64,000 bases of DNA from CADEDH01 sp047974625 (GTDB taxonomy: Bacteria; Actinomycetota; Acidimicrobiia; Acidimicrobiales; SZUA-35). The notes under the pieces were generated by a model, which was not told the DNA's origin, searched no databases, and saw only the letters and a list, made by a program, of their open reading frames with translations. A program made the translations under genes and the position numbers. The stretch lies in assembly GCA_047974625.1 (NCBI GenBank), contig JBKECK010000068.1, positions 62,001-126,000 of the forward strand, read 5' to 3'. Of the stretch, positions 15,728 through 23,085 are shown one piece after another (positions within the stretch are counted from its first letter, which is position 1; each line of letters opens with the position of its first letter).

Positions 15728-15877
15728 TCAGTCGTCGGACTGGCTGTCGTCGGACTGGCTGTCGTCGGACTGGCTGTCGTCATCCCAGGCGAACGCAGCG
15801 TGCACGAGCGAGTTGTGCTTGTGCAGGGCGGCGATCGGGGCGGCGGTCTCGATGCTGTCGATTTCGATCGTGGGCAT
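15728..15877 (-). CDS. RiPP precursor peptide with DDSQS repeats
   Basis: A 49-codon ORF starts at ATG 15877 behind a strong ribosome site (GGAGG, five bases before the ATG). The first part (MPTIEIDSIETAAPIA) resembles an acidic amphipathic RiPP leader; the middle reads ALHKHNSLVHAAFAW. The C-terminal part is a run of Asp-Asp-Ser-Gln-Ser units, three times, from 15-nt repeats. It is the first gene of the operon encoding an E1-like protein and three YcaO proteins, the normal place for a precursor. The six serines in the repeats are candidate sites for oxazoline formation, and the flanking aspartates are good metal ligands. There is no Cys. The cleavage site between leader and core is not known. 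Confidence 0.78.
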   Translation of the reverse strand: MPTIEIDSIETAAPIAALHKHNSLVHAAFAWDDDSQSDDSQSDDSQSDD

Positions 15878-15927
15878 AGCTTCCTCCAGTGGCGAGATCC
15901 AGTCGGCAGGGCCGACTAGGACTAGGT

Positions 15928-15957
15928 GGGATAGTAATCGTTATTATTCTCATTTCA
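15928..15957. promoter_or_regulatory. AT-rich divergent promoter with Fur/Zur-like palindrome
   Basis: This AT-rich island sits between the precursor and the divergent exporter. On the minus strand it reads AATGAGAATAATAACGATTA, and TGAGAATAATAACGA fits the Fur-family 7-1-7 consensus TGATAATnATTATCA at 10 of 14 positions. The plus strand also holds the palindrome ATAGTAATCGTTATTAT (one mismatch pair). A TACTAT on the minus strand could be the -10 element of the precursor operon. The box would overlap the promoter and so suit metal-dependent repression. Confidence 0.5.
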
Positions 15958-15994
15958 GATCCGTGGTGCAAGTCGAGGTAGATCGGAGTGTTCT

Positions 15995-16147
15995 GTGACT
16001 CGTCGCACTCAGCCCAGCCGAGGGAACCGGACACCGACCGGGCCGATGTCCGGCGCGGTCAGGGGGCGCCGCACGCGCCCGCACCGCATGGTCTCGGACC
16101 CGCCGACGCCGCAGGCCCGCCGGGACAGGTGGCCCGGTTGCGCATGA
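15995..16147 (+). CDS. Possible small basic peptide coupled to the exporter
   Basis: A GTG at 15995, six bases after GGAG, opens a 50-residue Arg/Pro/Thr-rich frame (VTRRTQPSRGNRTPTG, ending RRDRWPGCA). Its TGA overlaps the ATG of the MFS gene (ATGA). The ribosome site and overlap suggest it is translated, perhaps only to couple translation of the exporter. It may instead be chance in GC-rich sequence; the alternative is a longer MFS reading frame from GTG 15988. Confidence 0.3.
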   Translation: MTRRTQPSRGNRTPTGPMSGAVRGRRTRPHRMVSDPPTPQARRDRWPGCA

Positions 16148-17382
16148 GGCTGCGTGAGCGTTACCCGGTCCCGGCGGCCGTGGTTCTCGTGTTGGTGGCA
16201 CAGTTCGTCGCCCGCCTGCCCATGGGCATGTACTCGGTGGCGCTCGTGTTGGCGGTCGTGCACTGGACCAGTTCGTTCGCGACAGCCGGTGCTGCCGTGG
16301 CCGGTTTCAACCTTGCCGGTGGTGTGATCGCGCCGTTGGTCGGGCGACTGGCCGACCGTCATGACCCGCGCCCCATCCTTGGTGGCCTCGCTCTCGGACA
16401 TGCGTTGGCAGTTGTCCTACTCGTTGCCACCGCCGAGGGGCTTCCCCACGTGGTCTTCCCGGTGCTCGCAGCGGTGGCCGGTGGCTGCATGCCTCCGATC
16501 GGGCCGGCGCTGAAGGCGACGTGGAGCCGACGATTCGATTCCGAGGACCGGGTGCTGCGGGCGGTGTTCGGCCTTGAGTCCGTGCTGGGCGAAGCGGTGT
16601 ATCTACTGGGTCCCGCGCTGGCCGGTGCCGCGACCGCGCTCGGCGGGGAGCCGTTCTCGTTGCTCACGGCCGGTGCCCTGACCCTGGGCGGCACCGCAGC
16701 GATCATCGCCGGGTCGACGTTGGCCCACCCGCTCGCAGGAGCGACTCGTTCCGGTCCGAGCGCAGCGGCGCTGCGTTCACGGGGGCTGCAGATCCTGCTC
16801 GTGACCCAGGCGCTGTCGTTCGTCGCGTTCTCTGGGATCAGCCTCGGGGTGCTGGCCCTGGCGGAGGCCCAGGGCTTGTCCGCCACCGGTGCGCTGCTGC
16901 TGTCAGTGTGGGCGGCCGGTGCGGCCATCGGGGCGTTGATCTGGGGGGCGCGAGCCCAGTGGCCGGGTACACAGGCCCAGCAGTTGCACGCCGTGTTGTG
17001 GTTGGTCGCCGCCACCAGCGGCGCGGTCGCGCTTGCGGGCGCAGCGCTTCCAGCCGTAGCTGCAACAGCAGGCTGGGCGTTGCTGGGCGCAGCCTTGCTG
17101 GCGGCGGGCGTGGCCCTCGCCCCCGGGGCGATCGTCGAGGCGACCCTGGTCGGTCAGGTCACGGCCGTCGGGCGTCGCACCGAGTCCTACGCCTGGCTCG
17201 GAACGGCGGCGCTGGTGGGGTCCGCTGCAGGCTCAGCACTGTTCGGCCTGCTGGTTGCACAGTGGGGAGGGGCAGCCGCCCTGATCGGCGCGGTGGTAAC
17301 CGCCGCCGCCGCCGCGATGATCGCCGGCCTGGGACGACCGGCGCTGGAGCTGCCGACGGCTGTCGCGGACCGGGGATCCTGA
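16144..17382 (+). CDS. MFS transporter, candidate exporter of the modified peptide
   Basis: The 412-residue protein has about twelve hydrophobic segments, starting with PVPAAVVLVLVAQFVARLPM, and the MFS loop motif GRLADRHDPRPIL between helices 2 and 3. I placed the start at ATG 16144 because it puts helix 1 close to the N-terminus as usual; a GTG at 15988 would add 52 hydrophilic residues. It is transcribed divergently from the precursor operon off the same AT-rich promoter region, which points to export of the product. No ATP-binding exporter is present. Confidence 0.82.
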   Translation: MRLRERYPVPAAVVLVLVAQFVARLPMGMYSVALVLAVVHWTSSFATAGAAVAGFNLAGGVIAPLVGRLADRHDPRPILGGLALGHALAVVLLVATAEGLPHVVFPVLAAVAGGCMPPIGPALKATWSRRFDSEDRVLRAVFGLESVLGEAVYLLGPALAGAATALGGEPFSLLTAGALTLGGTAAIIAGSTLAHPLAGATRSGPSAAALRSRGLQILLVTQALSFVAFSGISLGVLALAEAQGLSATGALLLSVWAAGAAIGALIWGARAQWPGTQAQQLHAVLWLVAATSGAVALAGAALPAVAATAGWALLGAALLAAGVALAPGAIVEATLVGQVTAVGRRTESYAWLGTAALVGSAAGSALFGLLVAQWGGAAALIGAVVTAAAAAMIAGLGRPALELPTAVADRGS

Positions 17383-17463
17383 CGCCGCCGGCAACGGGCA
17401 GGACCTCGGATCGTTGACGAGCTGTCTGATCGCCGGCCGATCCAGCACCTGTCGGGTGGCATA

Positions 17464-18327
17464 ATGGCGGTCATGGACGGCGGGCTGCACAGAGCGGGAT
17501 TGATCGGCGGGGCAGGCCCCCACCGTCGGGTGGTGGCCATCGACACGGGTCCGCTGCTGGCCGTACATGCGCTCGGCGCCGCTGAGCAGCTGGTCGCGGT
17601 CAACGCACTGGACGACGGGCGGCTTCCGGACGATGCCACCTGGACGGGGCGCCGGCTGGACCAGCGATTCCCGCCCCTGGAAGCCATCATCGACCTCGAG
17701 CCGGACCTGGTCGTCTCGGGTGACAACGAGGCGTTTGAACCCGGCGCCTTCGGAGACCGGTACGCCCTCGCAGATCGGGGCATCGCCAGCTTCCTCTTCG
17801 CCGAGGCCGCGACCGAAGGAGACGACGACGCCGACCCGGTCACGCTCGAGTCAACGTGGGCGGACCTCACCGCGCTCGGCACAGCCCTCGGTCGCGACGA
17901 GGCGGCCGCGCAGCTGGTCGCCGATCAGCGAGCGGAGCTTTCGGCGGTTCCCGGAGGTTCGGCGGTTCCCGGAGGTAACGAGTCGGTGGTGCTGGTCGTG
18001 GATGACTGGTTCGCCGACGGGTCGATGCTGACCGCTGGCGGGGTGGCGGTCGTGTCAGATCTCCTCCGGCGAGCCGGCTGCCGGGGCACCTTCGACGACC
18101 GCCCATGGGCCTACGGCACGGTCGCGGCGGACGACCTCGCCGAGCGCCCGCCCGAAGGGGTGCTCGTCAGTGACTACGGCCGTCGTAGCGTCGACGAGAA
18201 ACTGCGACGCCTGGGACGGATCGTGGATCTCCACGGAGTCGGGGTCGTCGTGTTGCCGCTGCACACCACCGTGGAGGGGGTCGGCAACGCCGAAGCCATC
18301 GCCGAGCTCGCGGTGCTGCAGAAGTGA
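17464..18327 (+). CDS. Periplasmic-binding-protein-fold protein without a signal peptide
   Basis: The 287-residue protein resembles class III metal/siderophore/cobalamin binding proteins (TroA/BtuF type): an N-terminal VVAIDTGPLLAVHALGAAEQLVAV, then DLEPDLVVSGDNEAF, a long linking helix and a second alpha/beta lobe. No signal peptide or lipobox is seen; it starts MAVMDGGLHRAGLIGG. It would therefore be cytoplasmic. It lies downstream of the exporter and converges on the FecBCD operon. It may bind the metallophore or its apo-form inside the cell. An 18-nt duplication (SAVPGG twice) occurs near residues 160-171. Confidence 0.6.
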   Translation: MAVMDGGLHRAGLIGGAGPHRRVVAIDTGPLLAVHALGAAEQLVAVNALDDGRLPDDATWTGRRLDQRFPPLEAIIDLEPDLVVSGDNEAFEPGAFGDRYALADRGIASFLFAEAATEGDDDADPVTLESTWADLTALGTALGRDEAAAQLVADQRAELSAVPGGSAVPGGNESVVLVVDDWFADGSMLTAGGVAVVSDLLRRAGCRGTFDDRPWAYGTVAADDLAERPPEGVLVSDYGRRSVDEKLRRLGRIVDLHGVGVVVLPLHTTVEGVGNAEAIAELAVLQK

Positions 18328-18384
18328 CCGCGGACCTCCCACGAGCGCTTCACCTGCCGAGTTGGGTCCGGTACCGGTCCGCGG
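18328..18384. terminator. Inverted repeat between convergent genes
   Basis: CCGCGGACC at 18328-18336 pairs with 18376-18384 across a 39-nt loop, exactly in the gap between two convergent genes. It could act as a bidirectional terminator; the long loop lowers confidence. Confidence 0.35.
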
Positions 18385-18391
18385 GGCTGGA

Positions 18392-19174
18392 TCAGTTGGG
18401 CCTGAGGCGGACGCGTGGTTGGCCGTAGACAAGTTGCGGAACACCGTCCGGGCCGTCGACACGGCGGACGCTGATGCCGTAGACAGACTCGATGCGCTCC
18501 GGGTGCAGGACCTCTGACGGCAGGCCCTCGGCAATCACCGCGCCGCGGTTGAGCAGTACCAGCCGGTCGCAGTAGCGCGCCGCCAGGTTGAGGTCGTGGA
18601 GAACGATGACGACAGACGACGCCAGGCGGCAGACCAGGTCCAGCAGTTCGTGTTGGTAGCGAACGTCGAGGTGGTTGGTCGGCTCGTCCAGGAAGAGGTG
18701 GTCGACATCCTGGGCCAGCGCCCTGGCCAGTAGCACCCGCTGCCGCTCGCCTCCAGAAAGCTCGGTGATCAGATCGTCGGCGCGGTCACGGAGCCCGACC
18801 TGGGTCAGCAGCTCCGCGGCGACCCGGTGGTCTTCAACGTCGTAGCTGAGGAACGGGCCACGTTGTGGGGCCCGGCCGAGCAGCACCATCTCCGCGACGG
18901 TCATCGCCAGTTCCGACACGGGGTCCTGCACCACAACGGCGACGCGGCGAGCGAGGTGGCGTGGGCGCAGGTCGGCAACGTCGTCACCGTCGATCAGGAC
19001 GCTGCCGCCGCTCGGCCGGATGGCCTTGTAGAGAGACCGCAACATCGTGGTCTTGCCCGACCCGTTGGGGCCGATGAGGCCGACGATCTCACCGGCCGCC
19101 GCCCGAAACGAGGCGCCGTCGAGGGCCCGCCGCGAGCCGTAGTCGACGGTGACGCGGCGGGCGTCGACGCTCAC
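18392..19174 (-). CDS. FecE/FepC-type ABC transporter ATP-binding protein
   Basis: The 260-residue ATPase has Walker A GPNGSGKTT (about residues 35-43), Q-loop VVVQDP, the signature LSGGERQR, Walker B HLFLDEP and the switch His in VLHDLNLA. Sequence and operon place it with importers for ferric siderophores, haem or cobalamin. Its ATG overlaps the TGA of the binding lipoprotein gene by 4 nt. It is the last gene of the import operon. Confidence 0.92.
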   Translation of the reverse strand: MSVDARRVTVDYGSRRALDGASFRAAAGEIVGLIGPNGSGKTTMLRSLYKAIRPSGGSVLIDGDDVADLRPRHLARRVAVVVQDPVSELAMTVAEMVLLGRAPQRGPFLSYDVEDHRVAAELLTQVGLRDRADDLITELSGGERQRVLLARALAQDVDHLFLDEPTNHLDVRYQHELLDLVCRLASSVVIVLHDLNLAARYCDRLVLLNRGAVIAEGLPSEVLHPERIESVYGISVRRVDGPDGVPQLVYGQPRVRLRPN

Positions 19175-20163
19175 GAGGTGGCGAGTCCCTCGCTGATGAT
19201 CTGCAGCCCCTCCAGCGCGGAGGGTGACGGCTCGGCGAAGACCCCCGGGACCGACACGAGGCGGTCGTTCGCTATGGCCTGGAGGTCCTCCGCACCCGGC
19301 AGAGCCAGCAGTCGGCGCATCGTCTCCTCCTCGTCGATTTCAGGGCTCAGGCTGTGGAACAGCACAATGGTGTCCGGGTCGGCCGCGATCAGCTCTTCGA
19401 TGTTCAGCTCGAAGAACTGCTCCTGCACATCGCCGAAGACGTTGTCCAGACCCAACTGGTCGAATACTGCGTCGACCACCGAGTCGTCACCGAATGCCGA
19501 CGGGTCCGCCCCGAACCAGTAGAGGCCGGCGACCGTCCCACCGCCCTCAACCGGTTCGACGTCCTCAAGGGTGCTGTCGAACTCATCCGCGGCCGCGTCC
19601 GCGGTGCCCTGGGTCCCGAACAGTTCGCCGTAGGTGCGAATGTCGGCGCTGACCAACTCCAGGGCCGAGGCATCCGCCAGCTCGCCGTCGTGGTCGCCGC
19701 AGTAGTTGGCGATCAAGAGATGGTCGACGCCGGCCGCGGCGAGGTCCTCTGGAGTGGTCTCGAACAGTCCGTAACTGACCACCAGGTCAGCCCCGGTTCC
19801 GAGGATCGCCTCCTGTCCGGGGTCGCCGTCGGTCAGGACCTCGACATCGGCGACCGCTTCCCCGGCCTCGCCCGGTGCCGTCGCGCCGAACTCGCCGGCA
19901 CGGGACACGATGAGATCGGACGCACCGGCAGCATGCAGGATCTCGACCGCGACGGTGCCGATGGTCAGAATGCCCTCGGGGGCATCCTCGATCACGACCT
20001 CCTCGCCACAGTTCTCGATGGTCATCGGGAACGAAGCTGCCGTATCGTCGCCCTCGTCGACAGTGGTCGCCGCGGACTCCTCGTTCGGCTCCGCGCTGCT
20101 GCAGGCGCTGGCGACGAGTACCAGGACCAGGACGGTGACGATCGATGCAATTCGTGTGGTCAC
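19171..20163 (-). CDS. Siderophore/metallophore-binding lipoprotein (FecB/FepB type)
   Basis: GTG 20163 with a strong upstream AGAGAGGAA gives a 330-residue lipoprotein: hydrophobic IASIVTVLVLVLV then lipobox ASAC with the lipidated Cys near residue 19. The mature start PMTIENCGEEVVIED is typical of ferric-siderophore binding proteins, and the two lobes are joined by a long helix. It should capture a metal complex at the outer membrane face and hand it to the permease encoded 19 nt upstream. Conserved binding-protein Glu residues for salt bridges are likely but not certain. Confidence 0.88.
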   Translation of the reverse strand: MTTRIASIVTVLVLVLVASACSSAEPNEESAATTVDEGDDTAASFPMTIENCGEEVVIEDAPEGILTIGTVAVEILHAAGASDLIVSRAGEFGATAPGEAGEAVADVEVLTDGDPGQEAILGTGADLVVSYGLFETTPEDLAAAGVDHLLIANYCGDHDGELADASALELVSADIRTYGELFGTQGTADAAADEFDSTLEDVEPVEGGGTVAGLYWFGADPSAFGDDSVVDAVFDQLGLDNVFGDVQEQFFELNIEELIAADPDTIVLFHSLSPEIDEEETMRRLLALPGAEDLQAIANDRLVSVPGVFAEPSPSALEGLQIISEGLATS

Positions 20164-20182
20164 GAACAGGTTCCTCTCTGGA

Positions 20183-21322
20183 TCAGGGATTGGTGGGAGT
20201 CTTGGGGGCTGTGCGGCGGAGCAGCAGAACGATGAAGGGGGCCCCGACCAGGGAGGTGACGACGCCGATGGGCAACTCACGGGGGGCGAACGCGACGCGG
20301 GCGAGGATGTCGGCGCCGACCAGCAGGGCAGCCCCACTCAGGGCGGCGACGGGTAACAGCCGACGGTGGACACCGCCGACCAGCCGGCGTGCCAGGTGGG
20401 GAACCACCAGGCCGACGAATCCAATGGTGCCCGACACCGCGACCATGACGCCGATGCAGAGTGCGACCAAGACGAGCGTGTTCGTGCGGACCCGCGTCGG
20501 GTCGGTGCCGAGGGTCCGTGCGGTCTCGTCGCCGGCAGCGATCGCGTCGAGGGACCTGCTGAGGGCGATGAGGACGAGCAGCACGACGACAACGGTCAGC
20601 ATGGGGACCGCCACACTCGACCATCGGGCCTGATCGAGGCCGCCGAGCAGCCAGAACAGCACCGCTCGGGCACCCTCCCGGGCGTCAGAGGCGAAGATGG
20701 TGAAGCTGGTCAGCGCCGACAGGGTGTACCCGACGGCGACCCCTGCCAGGATCAGGCGGATCGCCGTCGCCGGTCCGCCCAGCCGTGCCAGCGCGAAGAC
20801 CAGGCCGATGGCAGCCAACCCCCCGACGAAGGCGCTGCCCGCCAACGCGTTTGCCCCCAGCGCGCTGCCCACCCCGAACAGGATGCTGAGCGACGCCCCG
20901 AACGACGCGCCCGAGGAGACGCCGAGCAGGTAGGGATCGGCCAGCACGTTGCGGACCAGAGCCTGGATCGCCACCCCGCAGATCGACAGCCCCGCCCCGA
21001 CGGCAAGGCCCAGCAGCACCCTGGGTGTCCGGACCAGCCAGACGATGTTGTCCTGCGTCGTGGTCCAGGTGACCTCCGCAGGGACGCCGACGGTGTGATG
21101 ACCGATGACCGACCAGACAACGTCCGGAGGGATCGGCACCGGGCCCAGGGCCACGCCCAAGGTGACAACCGCCACCAGCGCCGCCGCGGTTCCCAGGGTC
21201 CAGATCAGAACCTGCCGACGCCGACGGTTGTAATCCAGGTCGTCGGTGAACTCAGGTGCCGGCTCATCGGGTTCGGCACCTCCAAGCGGCACCGCCTGGC
21301 GTTCGACGTCGGCCTGGCTCAC
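20183..21322 (-). CDS. FecCD-family ABC permease
   Basis: This 379-residue integral membrane protein has about nine to ten helices and clear FecCD motifs: RTPRVLLGLAVGAGLSICG, NVLADPYLLGVSSGASFGA and GTIGFVGLVVPHLARRLVG. It forms a homodimer in this family, as only one permease gene is present. It is the first certain gene of a three-gene import operon on the minus strand. A Fur/Zur-like site lies about 230 bp upstream. Confidence 0.92.
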   Translation of the reverse strand: MSQADVERQAVPLGGAEPDEPAPEFTDDLDYNRRRRQVLIWTLGTAAALVAVVTLGVALGPVPIPPDVVWSVIGHHTVGVPAEVTWTTTQDNIVWLVRTPRVLLGLAVGAGLSICGVAIQALVRNVLADPYLLGVSSGASFGASLSILFGVGSALGANALAGSAFVGGLAAIGLVFALARLGGPATAIRLILAGVAVGYTLSALTSFTIFASDAREGARAVLFWLLGGLDQARWSSVAVPMLTVVVVLLVLIALSRSLDAIAAGDETARTLGTDPTRVRTNTLVLVALCIGVMVAVSGTIGFVGLVVPHLARRLVGGVHRRLLPVAALSGAALLVGADILARVAFAPRELPIGVVTSLVGAPFIVLLLRRTAPKTPTNP

Positions 21323-21545
21323 ATCCTCTCCGACCGGTAGGTGGCGAGTGGCGTGTGGTGGGAGTCGCCCGCGCCGAGAAGCGCCCGGATCTCCGTTGCG
21401 GTTGGCCCCACAGCGCCGCCTCGGCGACGAGCGACGCGAGGGTGACTAGCCCGACAGCCAAGCACGTGAGGACCGGTCCGGCGACGGCTCCCACCAGGTG
21501 GAGTAGCAACAATGCAGACGGTGGAGCACGTGGGGACGATAACAC
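21264..21545 (-). CDS. Possible small membrane protein leading the import operon
   Basis: A GTG at 21545 opens a 93-residue frame whose first half is hydrophobic (SALLLLHLVGAVAGPVLTCL, then AVGLVTLASLVAEAALWG), enough for one or two helices. It ends inside the permease gene in another frame. There is no ribosome site, and the Fur-like box overlaps its start, so it may be untranslated leader only. I keep it as a low-confidence candidate. Confidence 0.22.
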   Translation of the reverse strand: MLSSPRAPPSALLLLHLVGAVAGPVLTCLAVGLVTLASLVAEAALWGQPQRRSGRFSARATPTTRHSPPTGRRGCEPGRRRTPGGAAWRCRTR

Positions 21546-21552
21546 TGGCAGG

Positions 21553-21574
21553 AATGAGAACCAGTATCGTTATC
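21553..21574. promoter_or_regulatory. Second Fur/Zur-like site, upstream of the FecBCD operon
   Basis: The plus strand reads AATGAGAACCAGTATCGTTA here. It shares AATGAGAA and the TTA spacing with the site at 15928-15957, and matches the Fur-family 7-1-7 consensus at about 10 of 14 positions. It lies in an AT-rich patch upstream of the permease gene. Confidence 0.4.
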
Positions 21575-21639
21575 TAGTGTTTAGGTCGATCGACTCACCA
21601 CATGATCCTGGACTTCGACTGGCGACGGTGACTCGGCCG

Positions 21640-21815
21640 CGCCATGGCTGGATCGATCGCGTCTCCGGTGCTGGGGGGGATGCTCGTGGATGCCGCGGTC
21701 GCGGTGGATGTCCCTTATCAACGTTCCGCTGGGGCCGGTGGCGATCGTAATCAGCGCCGCGAGCGGGACGGGAGCAGGTTCGACCTGCTCGGCGCGCTCC
21801 TGCTCGGGGTTCGTC
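21640..21815 (+). pseudogene. Fragment of an EmrB/QacA-type MFS transporter
   Basis: Two frames together spell a known MFS stretch: SPVLGGMLVDAAVAVDVP in one frame, then SLINVPLGPVAIVISAASG in another, then RFDLLGALLLG back in the first. This is the helix 5-6 region of drug-exporting MFS proteins (GGLL..., INVPLG, DLLGALL). Nothing else of the gene is left. The rest of 21546-22211 shows no gene that I can support. Confidence 0.5.
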
Positions 21816-22211
21816 CCCCAGCCCCGGGAACCACCCCGTGCGGATCGCCTCGGAGCGTCTGCGAGGCGATATTCGCCGACTCGATCGCCGACGATGTGAT
21901 GAAGTGATCTCCAGGCGTCGGCTCCGGCGGGCAGGGGGTTCCAGTTGGAGCCCCGGTTCCCCAGGTCGGGGCCCGTCATCGGCGAAGGGTTCGACTCCCC
22001 ACCGGTCGGCCCTCGGCACCACACGCTCGGCGTGACTCAACGAGACGGCTCTGCGGGCTTCGGGCCCCCGTCGACTCGATGAGGGTGTCGGGGGTCGGCT
22101 GCCATGGGTCCGGTCCGGCACGTCCGGAAGCGATTGCGCCGTGGCCGGATGAGGCCCCCGCCGCGTCCGTTCTCACCCCCCACTCACTCGAATGACCCGA
22201 AGGAGGCCACG

Positions 22212-22943
22212 ATGGTTCGATCGCGACAGACTTGGCGGTACAAGGTCGCCGACCCCGATCGGCCCCTTCGGCTGGGCCAGCGGGCCACGGTGAACCCGTG
22301 GCAGCGTGGTGTCCTGCTCCGACGGGGGAAGCTGATCGGTGAGGTCGGCCCGGGTTCGTTCCGATGCTGGCGAACCGGAACCGTACTGCGTCGGGTCGAC
22401 ACCCGGCCCTCGGTAGTGACCGTCCGGGGCCAGGAGATGTACACCGCCGACGGGGTATCGGTGAAGGCCACTGCGACGGCGCTGGTGCGGATCGTCGACG
22501 TCACCGAGCACATCACCGGAACCGGCGACCCCCAGGAGGTGCTCCACCTCGCGGTGCAACTGGCCCTCCGGCAGGTGACCAACGCCCGCACTGTCGATGA
22601 GCTCCTTGAGCAGCGGGCCGGGCTCGGCGCCGAGCTCAGCGGCGCCCTGGGCGACCTGACCGGGACCGGCGCCGTGGTGGACCATGCGGACGTGAAGGAC
22701 CTGGTGCTTCCCGCCGACCTGCGGCGGGCCCAGGTGGAGGTGCTGGTGGCCCGGGCCTCCGGTCGGGCCGCCCTCGAGCGGGCCCGGGGCGAGACCGCCG
22801 CCCTGCGCAACCTGACCAACGCGGCCCGGCTCCTGGCCGACCAACCGGCCCTGCTCCAGCTCCGAGCCCTGGACCACTCCGACACCACCACCGTGGTGGT
22901 CGGCCTGCCGGACACCCCGGTGGCCGTCAAGCCCACCCCCTAG
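22212..22943 (+). CDS. SPFH/band-7 domain protein (slipin-like)
   Basis: ATG 22212 follows a strong AAGGAGG. The 243-residue protein has the SPFH pattern: NPWQRGVLLRRGKLIGEVGP, RRVDTRPSVVTVRGQEMYTA, DGVSVKATATALVRIVD, then the helical VNNART-like segment VTNARTVDELLEQR and a C-terminal helix rich in Ala and Arg. It lacks the N-terminal membrane helix of stomatins, so it may be peripheral. SPFH proteins organise membrane domains or scaffold proteases. There is no NfeD partner next to it. Confidence 0.8.
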   Translation: MVRSRQTWRYKVADPDRPLRLGQRATVNPWQRGVLLRRGKLIGEVGPGSFRCWRTGTVLRRVDTRPSVVTVRGQEMYTADGVSVKATATALVRIVDVTEHITGTGDPQEVLHLAVQLALRQVTNARTVDELLEQRAGLGAELSGALGDLTGTGAVVDHADVKDLVLPADLRRAQVEVLVARASGRAALERARGETAALRNLTNAARLLADQPALLQLRALDHSDTTTVVVGLPDTPVAVKPTP

Positions 22944-23085
22944 AGACCGGAGCCGGTGGGGGTCGCTCCGGTATCGTCGGGGCGGCCCACCAGCGACGGA
23001 TGGAGGCCGGTTCGCGCCGGTCGCCCGGCCCCGATCCGGGCGGGGACGTTGCGAACGATGGCGCCCCCGTTCCTGCGATACCGGG

